Below are positions 8,635 through 18,513 of a DNA stretch of 64,000 nt, one piece after another; the first letter of the stretch is position 1, and each line of letters opens with the position of its first letter. This DNA is from Methylobacter psychrophilus (GTDB lineage: Bacteria > Pseudomonadota > Gammaproteobacteria > Methylococcales > Methylomonadaceae): assembly GCF_025583945.1 (NCBI RefSeq), contig NZ_JAOEGU010000019.1, positions 1 through 64,000 on the forward strand, read 5' to 3'. The notes under the pieces were generated by a model. That model made no database searches and was not told the DNA's origin. It saw only the letters and a list, made by a program, of their open reading frames with translations. A program made the translations under genes and the position numbers.

Positions 8635-10716
8635 TCAGTCTACCCTGGCTTCCTGACTGCCTTTTGCTGGTGTTTCCCAACCCACACGACTATGACCCAA
8701 CGTGGTGCCGGTAGCAAAAGCAAGATCAATAATCGCAACCTGATAGTCGCCAATCGCACGTACTTCGCGTACTTGCGACTCCCCGAGGCGAGTGAGGGTT
8801 TCCAGCACTTCAGTCATGGTTCGTAAACCTTCGCGAAATTGCTTCAGCTCGGCATCGTAGTTTAGCCCTGCGAGCAAAACATTCTGACGCGTAGCCAGAA
8901 TACGTTGCCAATTCTGCCCTACCTGATCAAGGGCATCATAAATTTCCCGACGCACATTGAGCTCCCGTAGCTGCGCGGTCGTTAAACGTTGCAGACGTTC
9001 CTGTACCGCCCTATCCAGCTTGGCACGACGCACTTCGTTGGTAAGCGGCATTTCCATGCGTACTCCCACTGACCAGTCAGAATAGTCCCCACCGGTTGTC
9101 TGGTCAAAAGCACCACTAAAAGACGATGAACTCCGTCCCAGCGAAGCATAGCTATAGTCAAGCATGAACATTGGCAAAGTTTGGTTACGTAGATAGTCTA
9201 TCTTGGTCAGATCGGCAGCGAGCTTTAGCTCCAGCTCCAGCAATTCAAGCCGTCCGGTCAAGGCACGCTGTACCAATTGTTTGCGGTCGAATTTAAATTC
9301 AACCAGCGTTGGTGTGGATTCCGTAATCAAAAGGGTAGGCGAATCCAGATCCAACAGAGGATCATTAAGAAACAACTTAAGTTGGCGTTCTTTAAGCTTG
9401 AGTGTAGTTTCTGTAATAATCAGCCCTTCCATTCGCTCGGACACACCAATTTCGGCTCGATTGATTTCTACTGCCGCTGTTAACCCTCCCGCTACGCGCT
9501 TTTTAACCATAGCCAAATTTTCTGCCGCATTTTCGTATTGCTGAAGACGCACCTCCAACTCGCCCCAGGCGACATAAAGTCCCCAATAAGCGCGCTCGAC
9601 GGTGGCCAGTACCCGTATAGCCTGCAAGCGGGTCTTCACATCCACAGCTTGTTGTTCATACTCGGCGATACGGATACTGGCGACATTGTTGTCAATCCCG
9701 CCATCACGCAACAAAGGCTGACTGATGGAAAAGCGCAACGCATTGAGATATTGATCAGAGGCAACGCCCTTAAACTGCTTTTTTTCATCGAAGGGTACGC
9801 TAAGAGTCATTTTGGCACCGGTTCTTAAAGGAATAACCACACCGGTATCCATTTCCATGATTTGGGTGAGTTGCGGGACAGCAGTCAACTTGTCCACTTG
9901 ACCGCTCAGTGACGACTGGTCCGGATCAGCCGGGGTAAACGTCACCACATCGAGGTTTTGAGCGGGAGTATTCTTGCTGCCATATTTGACGCGGGCAAAA
10001 ATAAGATCGTCAAATTTCGCTTCTTCCTGGCTCATTACTGTAGCCGCAATCTTGGGATCAATCCGGGCAATTTTTAAGTCCAGATTATTTTCCAGTGCCA
10101 ACGTTCTTGCCTCGCTAATCGATAACTGCTTGCTGCTTTCAGGCTGGGCTTTTGGCATAAGCCGAGCATCAGGGTTTGGCGCACCGCTTATGACAGACTT
10201 TGCCAATAGAGGTGGCTTTTCTGACATCAGAGTCTTATCCACCTCCGGGGTCTGCACCGGTTCGAGGAATAACTGTTTAACGGCTTTAGGCGAGGGTTTT
10301 AACGTCGCAGGATCATCAAGCCCTTCAGCTCCACTCAGTATCGGCTTTACCGGCGGCAAGGTTCGATTGGTTGGGGATCGGCCCTCCCTGAACTTAGGCA
10401 AGGCTTGTTCAATGCTAACCGGCGAAGTTTTGGAAAGCAACTTCAGCGGCAGCCCTTCATCGTTGTTGAGGCGTTCCTCAACGCGGCGCTCCAAATGTCT
10501 ATCAAGTCCGGTATCAAAGTAATAACTGCAAGCACTCAGCAAGGGCAAAAAAAGTAAAAAACCCAAGGGAAAAACTTTCATGCCGCCGTTCCCTATAGCA
10601 GCGAGACAAGGGGTTAACGCAGGCAAGAGCATCCAGACAGGATACGCCAAATAAAAAACAGGACTGTTTTTCCTGGAAACAGCATCATTGGGGAAAAAAA
10701 GTAAAAATCGTTTCAT
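8635..10716 (-). CDS. TolC-family outer membrane efflux protein
   Basis: A 693-aa outer-membrane channel protein, long for TolC (about 470-500 aa) because of a proline-rich N-terminal extension. The conserved core begins near SISEARTLALENN (about residue 199). It carries the two tandem helical repeats of the family, including AVEINRAEIGVSERMEG and its C-terminal counterpart. An internal ATG at 10581 would start MKVFPLGFLL with lipobox LLSAC, so a lipoprotein starting there is possible; neither start has a clear Shine-Dalgarno sequence. It is the third gene of the ABC-HlyD-TolC operon, 6 bp after HlyD, and should form the exit duct of the type I system. Confidence 0.85.
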   Translation of the reverse strand: MKRFLLFFPNDAVSRKNSPVFYLAYPVWMLLPALTPCLAAIGNGGMKVFPLGFLLFLPLLSACSYYFDTGLDRHLERRVEERLNNDEGLPLKLLSKTSPVSIEQALPKFREGRSPTNRTLPPVKPILSGAEGLDDPATLKPSPKAVKQLFLEPVQTPEVDKTLMSEKPPLLAKSVISGAPNPDARLMPKAQPESSKQLSISEARTLALENNLDLKIARIDPKIAATVMSQEEAKFDDLIFARVKYGSKNTPAQNLDVVTFTPADPDQSSLSGQVDKLTAVPQLTQIMEMDTGVVIPLRTGAKMTLSVPFDEKKQFKGVASDQYLNALRFSISQPLLRDGGIDNNVASIRIAEYEQQAVDVKTRLQAIRVLATVERAYWGLYVAWGELEVRLQQYENAAENLAMVKKRVAGGLTAAVEINRAEIGVSERMEGLIITETTLKLKERQLKLFLNDPLLDLDSPTLLITESTPTLVEFKFDRKQLVQRALTGRLELLELELKLAADLTKIDYLRNQTLPMFMLDYSYASLGRSSSSFSGAFDQTTGGDYSDWSVGVRMEMPLTNEVRRAKLDRAVQERLQRLTTAQLRELNVRREIYDALDQVGQNWQRILATRQNVLLAGLNYDAELKQFREGLRTMTEVLETLTRLGESQVREVRAIGDYQVAIIDLAFATGTTLGHSRVGWETPAKGSQEARVD

Positions 10717-10722
10717 AACTGG

Positions 10723-12039
10723 TTATTTCAATTTTTTGTGAGCCAAATCAGCCACCGGGGTTTCCGGTGTCAGTTGTGGCGGAAAGGCATTTAACTGACG
10801 CCAAAGTTCATAGACCATAGTGACGCGATTGAGTAAAACCCAGCCCTTAACACGCACACCCTGACGAAGAAAGCGCTCTGCCGGCCAAGGCTGGTCAGTT
10901 TTATCAGGAATAATCAACACACGGAACTTGCCTTTGCCATCGTCGGTAGCATCCACAAAGGCAACGGTACCACCGAAAGTACCCACTGCCACTTCAGGCC
11001 AACCGGCAAACTGCAGGGCTGGCCAACCCTCAAATTGCAAGCGTGTATGGCGGCCCGGCATAATTAAAACGGCATCGTTGCCATCCACCCAGAGCTCCAC
11101 AGCCTTGACATCCGGATCCGGCACCAGAACCAACAAAGGATCGCCCTGCTTGACGATATCGCTTTGCGGATTAACTAAAAGACGCAAAATACTACCGTCG
11201 CGTGGAGCTTTCACCACTTGTGATTGTTGACGCGACAAATCAACCTCGCTTTTCAGCAGGCTGGTACGACTATCTTCCAGTTCACTTTGAGTCTTGTTGG
11301 CCGCAGCACTGGCAGAGTCGATACGTGCCTGGGCATCGGCGCGAATGCGCCCGATCTCGGTTTCGGTGGCACGCTGTTCAGCCAAGCCTCCACTCAACGC
11401 AGCCTGACCACTATTTAGATTACGCAAGGCAACAATTCCGTCACGTTGTGCAATCTCAACATCACGCTTTGATACCAGCCCATCGACCAATAACCGTTGC
11501 AATCGCTCACTCTGAATCGATGCTGTCTCCAGAGTTGCACGCGCTGAAACTATCGCCTCATTAGCGGCAATAGCTCGTTGGCGAGCCACATCCAACCGGT
11601 ACTGTGCAGTGGCAACCTGTAAATCACGGGTGGCAACCAGATTATCGATCTGTAACCGGTAAGAGCTTAACTCCTCTTCCTTGGCCACAAGTTTGGCGGC
11701 AGCAGCTTCACGTTGCTGACCCATACGCTTAAGAAGGTCTGGGTCAACATCAACAATTTCCAACAAAACGTCGCCAGCCTTTACTTTGTTGCCCTCTTTT
11801 GTAAGCCATTGCACAATCCGGCCGGCAACCGGTGCATCGACATTCTGCTGGCGTTCGAGTGGAGCGAAGGCGGTAACCCGTCCTGTGCCGGTAATATTTT
11901 GTTGCCAGGGTGTCAGCAGTAAAGCCAATGGCGTTAACAAAAACAGCCAGACAGCGGCACGCGCCAAAGAACTGATCAGGCGTGGGGTGTGTGCAACAGA
12001 GAGTGCGGAAAGGCGAGAAGGTGAATCAAGCATGAACAT
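10723..12039 (-). CDS. HlyD-family membrane fusion protein
   Basis: A 438-aa periplasmic adaptor. One transmembrane helix (residues about 25-45) is followed by a lipoyl-like half (VDAPVAGRIVQWLTKEGN), a long coiled-coil hairpin (about residues 105-270) and the second lipoyl half (VKAPRDGSILRLLV). The C-terminal beta-barrel has a GWPALQFAGWPEVAVGTFGG stretch that defines a distinct HlyD subfamily. The start overlaps the ABC gene by 14 bp. It would bridge the inner-membrane ABC protein to the TolC duct. Confidence 0.87.
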   Translation of the reverse strand: MFMLDSPSRLSALSVAHTPRLISSLARAAVWLFLLTPLALLLTPWQQNITGTGRVTAFAPLERQQNVDAPVAGRIVQWLTKEGNKVKAGDVLLEIVDVDPDLLKRMGQQREAAAAKLVAKEEELSSYRLQIDNLVATRDLQVATAQYRLDVARQRAIAANEAIVSARATLETASIQSERLQRLLVDGLVSKRDVEIAQRDGIVALRNLNSGQAALSGGLAEQRATETEIGRIRADAQARIDSASAAANKTQSELEDSRTSLLKSEVDLSRQQSQVVKAPRDGSILRLLVNPQSDIVKQGDPLLVLVPDPDVKAVELWVDGNDAVLIMPGRHTRLQFEGWPALQFAGWPEVAVGTFGGTVAFVDATDDGKGKFRVLIIPDKTDQPWPAERFLRQGVRVKGWVLLNRVTMVYELWRQLNAFPPQLTPETPVADLAHKKLK

Positions 12040-14137
12040 CGACCTCTTGTAAATTCAGCACCCGTTGGCACAGGCCGGCAACCGTTACCGAACCGGTCAA
12101 TATCAGCATTGTCCAGGGTGCATCGTTAGCGAACAGTACAGGAACAATACCGCGCAGCGTCACGTCATCAATATCATCAAGAATTCCGTCCAAAATCAAT
12201 AAAGCAGGAGAGCCTGCAATCGCCCGAGCCATCATCAACAGTTGTGCCTGAGTAGCAGATAAGGGAGTACCGTCGGGGCCAAGTTCAGTATCCAGATCAG
12301 CAATTTCTCCCGGCAGGCCAACTGCCTCAAGCGCCAGCTTTACCTCATCCAGGCCAAGCTCTGCCCGCCCGAGACGAACGTTTTCAAAGAGACTATCTTC
12401 AATGATTTCTATGCGGCCAACCACGGCAATTCTGCTACGCAAGACTTCCAGGCGCAAACTGCCCAAATCGACACCGTTTATTTCAACAGATCCTTTTGCC
12501 GCTTGCTGCAGGCCACACAAAAAATTCGCCAACGTAGTTTTACCACTTCCTGAACGACCAAATACCGCAACTTTTTCACCCGGCTGAACGCAAAAACCAA
12601 GATTGGCAAATACCGGCCGCTTAGCGCCAAAACCGAAGCGTAAGTCGCGCACCTCAAGCGATACCGGACTGGTCATAACAGGCTTAACGCCATACTCACG
12701 TTCGATTGGCAAATCCAGTAAATGGCCAATCTTGTCAGCACCAGCCATCAAATCGTAAAAACCTTCCAAATGCTTGCCGAACTTAATCAACGAAACAAGT
12801 GCCGAAGACACAATTAATTCCGCAGCCACCAACTGCCCCAGAGACAGATGACCATCAATAACCAGATAACCACCGATAGCCAACAAAGCCGTACTGGCTA
12901 ACGCATATAAAGTCACCGAGCCAATAATCTGCCGCAGCAATACCTTATAATGGCTGCGCTTTGCATCCAGATAGGCGAGTGCCAGTATATCGGTTCGCTT
13001 GGCTGCAAGTTCGGGTCCACCGTTAAATTTAAAAGTTTGCATATTACCGGCAATAACTTCCAACCAGGCAACCAAGGCATACTTGGATAACGATTCCTGA
13101 ATCGCGGTAGCGACACCACCGCGTCCCAGCACGAAAATAATGAAGCTGATCGATAATAACAACACAACGTCAAAGGCCAGCAAAAACGGATGATAAAAAG
13201 CCAGCATTATCAGCCCGACACAAGCCTGAACCGCTGTACTCAAGCCATCCAGAAGTAATGAGGATCCGGCTTTCTGTACGGTGAGTACATCGAAAAAACG
13301 ATTAACCAACTCCTCGCCATTATGCTGCTGGTAGGTATCATGCCGCGCCTTGGGCAAGCGGCAACCCAAATCTGTGGCAAGACGTACAAAAATACGTCGC
13401 TGCACAATTTCCACCAGATATGATTCCAGCACATAAACACCGCCGGCAAACGTCAGAAAGAAAAACAGGATAGTCGACAACACCAGCAAGGGTTGTCCCA
13501 TGCCACCCATTGCCACCGTATTGACCAATGCCTGCACTGCAACCGGCGAAGCCAGAGCCAGCAAACCGGAACCCAATGCCAAGCCCAACACCAGCCATAA
13601 ATCAGCCTGATCGGCACGCATTAGTTCAATAAGCCGATGTAACGGCGAAAGATGCTTGTGATGATCTTGACTGACTGCATTAGCCAGCGGTGCCTGCGCT
13701 TGAACCAATAACCACTCACCAAGCTCTCCGTCAGATAGTCCCAACAGCTCGCTCACAGCAGAGGATCTGATTCGGCGTTCTTCAATCACCTCGCCGTGTA
13801 CCAAAGCGACGCGAACCCGACCGGCACGAAAGCCGTAGACAATAAGCCAGCCGTGGCCGTTGGACAGAAGCGCCACCAGTGGTGTCTGTGCAGCCGATGC
13901 CTCGGCCGCAGTGCTTGGAGCCAAAACCACGCGCTCCATACGCAAGCCGATATTTTCGGCGCTATCAGACAGATTATTCAACTCATCATCAGAATCAAGA
14001 CAAATGAAACGATCCAATGACTTGGGTAATCCGGTTTCTAATTCTAATAACCCCAACAGAAAACCAAGCAATGTTTGCCTGGCTTGTTTACGCAGCTGAT
14101 TATTCTTATCGTCGTTGGCAATATTCATCTGAACCAA
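12026..14137 (-). CDS. Type I secretion ABC transporter with degenerate nucleotide-binding domain
   Basis: A 703-aa protein with three regions: residues 1-150, a C39-peptidase-like domain with no evident catalytic Cys/His pair; 180-460, an ABC membrane domain; and 495-700, the nucleotide-binding domain. Walker A is intact (GRSGSGKT, 527-534). The other catalytic elements are not: the Q-loop glutamine is replaced (VGRI, R575), the signature is LSATQ instead of LSGGQ (626-630), the Walker B glutamate is glycine (LLILDG, G651), and the switch histidine is glycine (LTGS, G682). The frame is uninterrupted, so this is not simple decay. It may bind ATP without hydrolysing it normally, or need a partner. 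First gene of the operon; ATG at 14128 is an alternative start. Confidence 0.85.
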   Translation of the reverse strand: MVQMNIANDDKNNQLRKQARQTLLGFLLGLLELETGLPKSLDRFICLDSDDELNNLSDSAENIGLRMERVVLAPSTAAEASAAQTPLVALLSNGHGWLIVYGFRAGRVRVALVHGEVIEERRIRSSAVSELLGLSDGELGEWLLVQAQAPLANAVSQDHHKHLSPLHRLIELMRADQADLWLVLGLALGSGLLALASPVAVQALVNTVAMGGMGQPLLVLSTILFFFLTFAGGVYVLESYLVEIVQRRIFVRLATDLGCRLPKARHDTYQQHNGEELVNRFFDVLTVQKAGSSLLLDGLSTAVQACVGLIMLAFYHPFLLAFDVVLLLSISFIIFVLGRGGVATAIQESLSKYALVAWLEVIAGNMQTFKFNGGPELAAKRTDILALAYLDAKRSHYKVLLRQIIGSVTLYALASTALLAIGGYLVIDGHLSLGQLVAAELIVSSALVSLIKFGKHLEGFYDLMAGADKIGHLLDLPIEREYGVKPVMTSPVSLEVRDLRFGFGAKRPVFANLGFCVQPGEKVAVFGRSGSGKTTLANFLCGLQQAAKGSVEINGVDLGSLRLEVLRSRIAVVGRIEIIEDSLFENVRLGRAELGLDEVKLALEAVGLPGEIADLDTELGPDGTPLSATQAQLLMMARAIAGSPALLILDGILDDIDDVTLRGIVPVLFANDAPWTMLILTGSVTVAGLCQRVLNLQEVDVHA

Positions 14138-14186
14138 AATCCTGTTATTAGTAACTTAGGTGATTTCCTACGAAAAATAGTCCCAA

Positions 14187-14221
14187 CTTACTGGTCTTTT
14201 TATTCTTGGATATCACCTTAA
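14187..14221 (+). repeat. Dispersed repeat A, copy 2
   Basis: Ends TATTCTTGGATATCACCTTA plus one A, nearly identical to the end of the copies at 24856 and 45180. A partial inverted counterpart, TTAGGTGATTTCCT, lies at about 14157-14170, so the two could fold back on each other. Lies between the ABC gene start and the ppc 3' end. Confidence 0.65.
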
Positions 14222-14264
14222 GCAAAAGCAGATACTGATGATACGTTTCGGACTACCACTAAAT

Positions 14265-14313
14265 GCCGGACGATTTAACAAATACCATCCTTTCCAGGGA
14301 TGGTATTTATCCC
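14265..14313 (-). repeat. Dispersed repeat B, hairpin copy
   Basis: Read on the minus strand this matches the core of the repeat B copies at 29586, 33455 and 51299 (ATACCATCCCT...AGGATGGTAT then TTTGTT). It contains the hairpin annotated separately. Confidence 0.55.
14280..14308 (-). terminator. Hairpin downstream of ppc
   Basis: A perfect 11-bp stem (AAATACCATCC with GGATGGTATTT) and a 7-base loop, about 55 bp past the ppc stop on the minus strand. Only a short T-rich stretch follows. The same stem recurs in repeat B, so it may act as a terminator for ppc or only as a repeat structure. Confidence 0.45.
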
Positions 14314-14363
14314 GGCATAAGTTGATAACCACTTTTCGCTTCAAAGTGTTTAAAGACTCTACT

Positions 14364-17156
14364 TCAGCCGGTATTGCGCATCCCTGCTGCAATAGCGTTA
14401 ATGGTACGCAACAGTGGCTTCATCCAGGGACTGTCATGCGGATGCTCAGGGTCAATTTCCCTCAATTTGCGCAACAAAAATACCTGGAGATAATTGAGCG
14501 GCCCCAGATAGGCATTCCGGCGATTCAAGGAAGCGGCCAAGGCCGGGTTATCGGCTAACAGCCGATCGGTTTCCGCGATCTCCAGAATCCACTCCACACA
14601 ACGTTGATGCTCACTGGCAATCAAACCATAAACCCGCTTGCCGGTTTCCGGATCAACACACAAACCCGCATATTCTTTGGCGATACTCATGTCGGATTTG
14701 CTGAGCGCCATTTGAGCGTTACTCAACAGATTGCGAAAAAACGGCCAGTCCCGATACATTGAGCGCAACATTTCCAGACGCTCCGGTTTACCTGCACACC
14801 AGGTTGAAAGACTTATGCCGATGCCGTACCAGGCGGGAAAAGTCTGCCGAGATTGTGCCCATGAAAATACCCAACCAATGGCACGCACCGAGTTTTTTGA
14901 GCGATCACCTTTTTTACGGTGTGACGGCCGTGAACCGATATTGAGACCACCAATTTCGCTGACCGGTGTTGCTTCGTAAAAGTAATCCAGAAATCCGGGG
15001 GTACGCTCGGTCAATTCACGGTAACTGTGTTCACCGATCCGCGCCAGTTCATCCATCACCGCCAAATCTTCAGGACGATCATGCCGCACCGGTTGCACCA
15101 GGCTGACACTGGCTTTGAGTAACCCGGTGACACCCATGGTTAATTCATAAATAGCAGTTTCCATATTGTTATAACGGTAGAACAACACCTCACCCTGCTC
15201 GGTAAATTTAATCTGCCCACGCACAGTATCCGGCGGCTGTGCCAGGATAGCCTCATGAGTTGGGCCGCCGCCTCGTCCTACCGTACCTCCACGACCATGA
15301 AACAGACGACATTTTAACCCGCGTTGTTCAGTGATGGCGATTATTTGCCGTTGTGCTCGCGACAGTCCCCAGGCTGAAGCCAGAATGCCGCCATCTTTAC
15401 AGGAATCGGAATACCCCAGCATAATCTCCTGACTGTCACCTGAAATTCGCAGTAACTCACGGTAAGTCGTATTATCAAACAGCTGGGTGAGTACTTCTTC
15501 AATCCTGTCCAGATCATCAATGGTTTCAAATAACGGACTAACACCAATATGGCAATGCCAATGACCGCCAAGACGGCCAACCAAACCGCTTTGTGCCGCC
15601 AACAGCATCACCTCCATAATGTGGCTGGCGTTGTGGGTCATGGAAATCACATACTTGCCGAAACAGTCCGGACCTATTTCCCGTCTCATGCGAGCCATAA
15701 CCTCAAACGCTTCCAAGGTTTCGCGGGTAGCCGCAGACAGCACGGCATCATCGAACATTAATCCACCGGGTGCTGCGATGGTTTCGCTCAACAACTCAAG
15801 GCGTTGGTTCTCAGACAAAGCGTGATAATCCAGTCCCAGTGCAGCTGCCAAAATATCTGCCACGGCATCGGTATGACGGGTTGATTCCTGGCGCACATCC
15901 AATTGCATCAAATGAAAATCAAAGGTTTCAGCGAGACGAATTAAATCGTGCAACTCCAAATCAGCAACGTTCGCATCACCGTGACCGCGTAAGGACGCAT
16001 CAATCAAGCGAAGATCACTAACAAACTCGGTCATGCCTGAATAAGCATGCCTGTTCGCCGATTCAGGCTTACCGCGCAAGTTTAGTTGTACCTGCATCAG
16101 AGCGCATTCCATACGATACTTCATCAGCACCAGCTTATGGCGGTATGGCTCTTGTAAATAAGCCTTTTCCAGTTTAATTACCGATTCACCCAGCATGGCC
16201 CGATCGGCCTCAATACTGTCGATAAAACCCGAGGAGAGTTCACATAATCCCTCAGAATGAGAAAGCTGATTACGCAACTCATCCAATCGACGAATATATT
16301 CCTGCAAAATAACTTGTGCTTGCAGGCGCAAGGCCAAAATAGTAGTTTCGGATGTGACATTGGGATTGCCATCGCGGTCACCACCTATCCATGAACCAAA
16401 CCGTAAAAAGCTGGGTACACGGATTTGTCCGGCCACTTCTTCACCATATACGTCGCTCAGAGAGCGCTCAAAATTGCGGTAAACACGCGCTGTTGCCTGG
16501 AACAGTGACAGTGAAAAATAGAACAAACCGGCATCAATCTCGTCTGCTACCCCAAGCTTGCGGGTGCGTACTTCATCGGTTTTCCATAATAATTGAATTT
16601 GACATTGCAGCCGATCCAGCACTTCTCGACGTAAATAGCCCTTCAAGCGGTTATCACCCAAAGCTTCCTGGGTTAGAAACACATTGCGTAAGGCACTCTT
16701 GACAGTACGTCGTTTGGCTTCGGTCGGATGCGCAGTCATTACCGGCAAGTATAACAGTTCGTCCAGTAATACCTGGAGTTTATCCGCTGTTACTCCCGAT
16801 TCCTTTAATGCCAACAAAGTGTCGTGAAAAGAACCTTTCCAATAGTGACCACTTTGCTGCTGCCTGCGTAGCTTCAGGTAATAAGATTCCTCAGCGATAT
16901 TAAGCAGACTGAAATAACGATTGAATACACGTGTCACTTCACTGATAACGTCGGTATCCAATCCTTCTACCGCTTCGAGCAGATGCCTGCGCTTGGGGAG
17001 ACTTCCATCACGCAACATGCCGGTAAAACGACGCTGTAATTGCTCAACTGCAACCGCTATTTCCGGTCGAACCTGAGTATTCAATACCCGTGTTAGTAAT
17101 GATCCCAGCAAGCGGATCGAGTGGCGAAGCTCTTTATCATCGGATGCTATATTCAC
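14364..17156 (-). CDS. ppc: Phosphoenolpyruvate carboxylase
   Basis: A 930-aa cytoplasmic enzyme that adds bicarbonate to phosphoenolpyruvate to give oxaloacetate. All signature motifs are present: TAHPTEAKRR with catalytic His143, GGDRDGNPNVT, and FHGRGGTVGRGGGP with the catalytic glycine-rich loop. The C-terminus NTG matches the family, and the length is normal (about 880-940 aa). It stands alone on the minus strand, divergent from the LysR-type gene at 17356. In methanotrophs PEP carboxylase feeds anaplerotic carbon fixation, but the gene is universal enough to say little about the host. Confidence 0.97.
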   Translation of the reverse strand: MNIASDDKELRHSIRLLGSLLTRVLNTQVRPEIAVAVEQLQRRFTGMLRDGSLPKRRHLLEAVEGLDTDVISEVTRVFNRYFSLLNIAEESYYLKLRRQQQSGHYWKGSFHDTLLALKESGVTADKLQVLLDELLYLPVMTAHPTEAKRRTVKSALRNVFLTQEALGDNRLKGYLRREVLDRLQCQIQLLWKTDEVRTRKLGVADEIDAGLFYFSLSLFQATARVYRNFERSLSDVYGEEVAGQIRVPSFLRFGSWIGGDRDGNPNVTSETTILALRLQAQVILQEYIRRLDELRNQLSHSEGLCELSSGFIDSIEADRAMLGESVIKLEKAYLQEPYRHKLVLMKYRMECALMQVQLNLRGKPESANRHAYSGMTEFVSDLRLIDASLRGHGDANVADLELHDLIRLAETFDFHLMQLDVRQESTRHTDAVADILAAALGLDYHALSENQRLELLSETIAAPGGLMFDDAVLSAATRETLEAFEVMARMRREIGPDCFGKYVISMTHNASHIMEVMLLAAQSGLVGRLGGHWHCHIGVSPLFETIDDLDRIEEVLTQLFDNTTYRELLRISGDSQEIMLGYSDSCKDGGILASAWGLSRAQRQIIAITEQRGLKCRLFHGRGGTVGRGGGPTHEAILAQPPDTVRGQIKFTEQGEVLFYRYNNMETAIYELTMGVTGLLKASVSLVQPVRHDRPEDLAVMDELARIGEHSYRELTERTPGFLDYFYEATPVSEIGGLNIGSRPSHRKKGDRSKNSVRAIGWVFSWAQSRQTFPAWYGIGISLSTWCAGKPERLEMLRSMYRDWPFFRNLLSNAQMALSKSDMSIAKEYAGLCVDPETGKRVYGLIASEHQRCVEWILEIAETDRLLADNPALAASLNRRNAYLGPLNYLQVFLLRKLREIDPEHPHDSPWMKPLLRTINAIAAGMRNTG

Positions 17157-17355
17157 AAGTTGGATTCCTTACAATTAGGGGTTTGATCGACTAAAAAACG
17201 GCTGACTAAAAAGCCTTGCCCGGTAATATTGATATTTTGCATCGCTAATCCTCGCTTGGGTGAGTTGATGAGTTATAGCCTACACAAAGACATTGTTATT
17301 GTTAAATAGAATGTTTAGAATAAAAGCATCGGAATTTACGATACATTCAATATCT

Positions 17356-18252
17356 ATGCAGCGAATCAACTATCAGCACTTGTTTTATTTCTGGAACGTA
17401 GCGCGCGAGGAAAGCATCACTCGTGCCTGTGAAAAGCTACATCTGGCACAGCCCACCATTAGCGGCCAGCTGACCGTATTTGAAGAAGCGGTTGGGGAAA
17501 AACTGTTCTATAAGAACGGACGAAAAATGGCGCTGACGGATACCGGTCGCGTGGTGTTTCGCTATGCGGACGAGATTTTCTCGCTGGGCCAGGAGCTGAC
17601 TAATACCTTGAAAGGCCGTCCAACCGGACGACCGCTGCGACTGGTTCTCGGCGTAGCGGATGCTTTACCCAAGCTGGTCGTTTATCGTCTTATTGAACCG
17701 GTATTTCAGCTCCCGGAGCCGGTGCAGATTGTCTGTTATGAAGATAAAGCTGAACGCCTGATGGCAGAGATATCCCTACAAGGCATTGATCTGGTTTTAT
17801 CAGATGCACCTCTCGCGCAATCCAGTAGTGCCAATGCCTTCAATCATCTTTTGGGTGAATGTACTGTTACGGTATTTGGAACGCCGCAATTGGCTGCTGT
17901 TTACCGTCCGGATTTCCCCCGTTCCCTGACCGGAGCACCGTTTCTACTGCCAACCAGCAACACCGCGCTCCGACGCTCTCTGGATCAATGGTTCGACACC
18001 GAAAACATCCACCCAAAAATACAAGCAGAAATAGAAGATAGTGCGTTGATTAAAACGTTTGGGAGCGGCGGTGCCGGATTATTTGTCGCGCCCACCACCG
18101 TAGAAACGGAAATACAACGCCAGTATGATGTAGAAATTATCGGCCGAATCGATGCCGTAAAGGAACGCTTCTATGCCATCACTGCACGCAGGAAAATGAA
18201 ACATCCGGCCGTGACGGCGGTGCTGGAAAATGCTCGTGAGAAATTATTTTGA
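17356..18252 (+). CDS. nhaR: LysR-family regulator, NhaR-like
   Basis: A 298-aa LysR-type regulator starting MQRINYQHLFYFWNVAREES. The helix-turn-helix is at about residues 18-40 (ITRACEKLHLAQPTISGQL), and an effector domain follows. The opening INYQHLFYFW, the LGVADALPKLVV segment and the ending AITARRKMKHPAV are close to E. coli NhaR (301 aa), which activates nhaA in response to sodium. I chose ATG 17356 because it restores the NhaR N-terminus; the frame is open from 17293. No nhaA is nearby, so the target is unknown. It is divergent from ppc across 199 bp, which makes ppc a possible target. Confidence 0.85.
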   Translation: MQRINYQHLFYFWNVAREESITRACEKLHLAQPTISGQLTVFEEAVGEKLFYKNGRKMALTDTGRVVFRYADEIFSLGQELTNTLKGRPTGRPLRLVLGVADALPKLVVYRLIEPVFQLPEPVQIVCYEDKAERLMAEISLQGIDLVLSDAPLAQSSSANAFNHLLGECTVTVFGTPQLAAVYRPDFPRSLTGAPFLLPTSNTALRRSLDQWFDTENIHPKIQAEIEDSALIKTFGSGGAGLFVAPTTVETEIQRQYDVEIIGRIDAVKERFYAITARRKMKHPAVTAVLENAREKLF

Positions 18253-18513
18253 CGTCTATCTGTTACTGCTCCAAACAGGGAGTGACGGGCTTGCTGTCAA
18301 CATTTCTCATGGACCAAGCCGTTATAAACCTTGGACTGAAGCTTTGTTTTGTCCCCACTCTACGGCATTATTAAGAAAAGATTGCCGGCATTAATGAAAA
18401 TAGAATAGTGCATGCTATTATGGAACTTAGGCCTGTTTTAAAGACAGTGATTGAAACGGGTGCCTGAAATTATTAGCGGCAAACATACTATTACCACCAA
18501 ATCGGAGTAAACA

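Noticed and set aside
14364-17156. Similarity of the N-termini of ppc (MNIASDDK) and the ABC gene (MNIANDDK)
   Set aside because: Only eight residues, with different codons and no similarity beyond; treated as chance.
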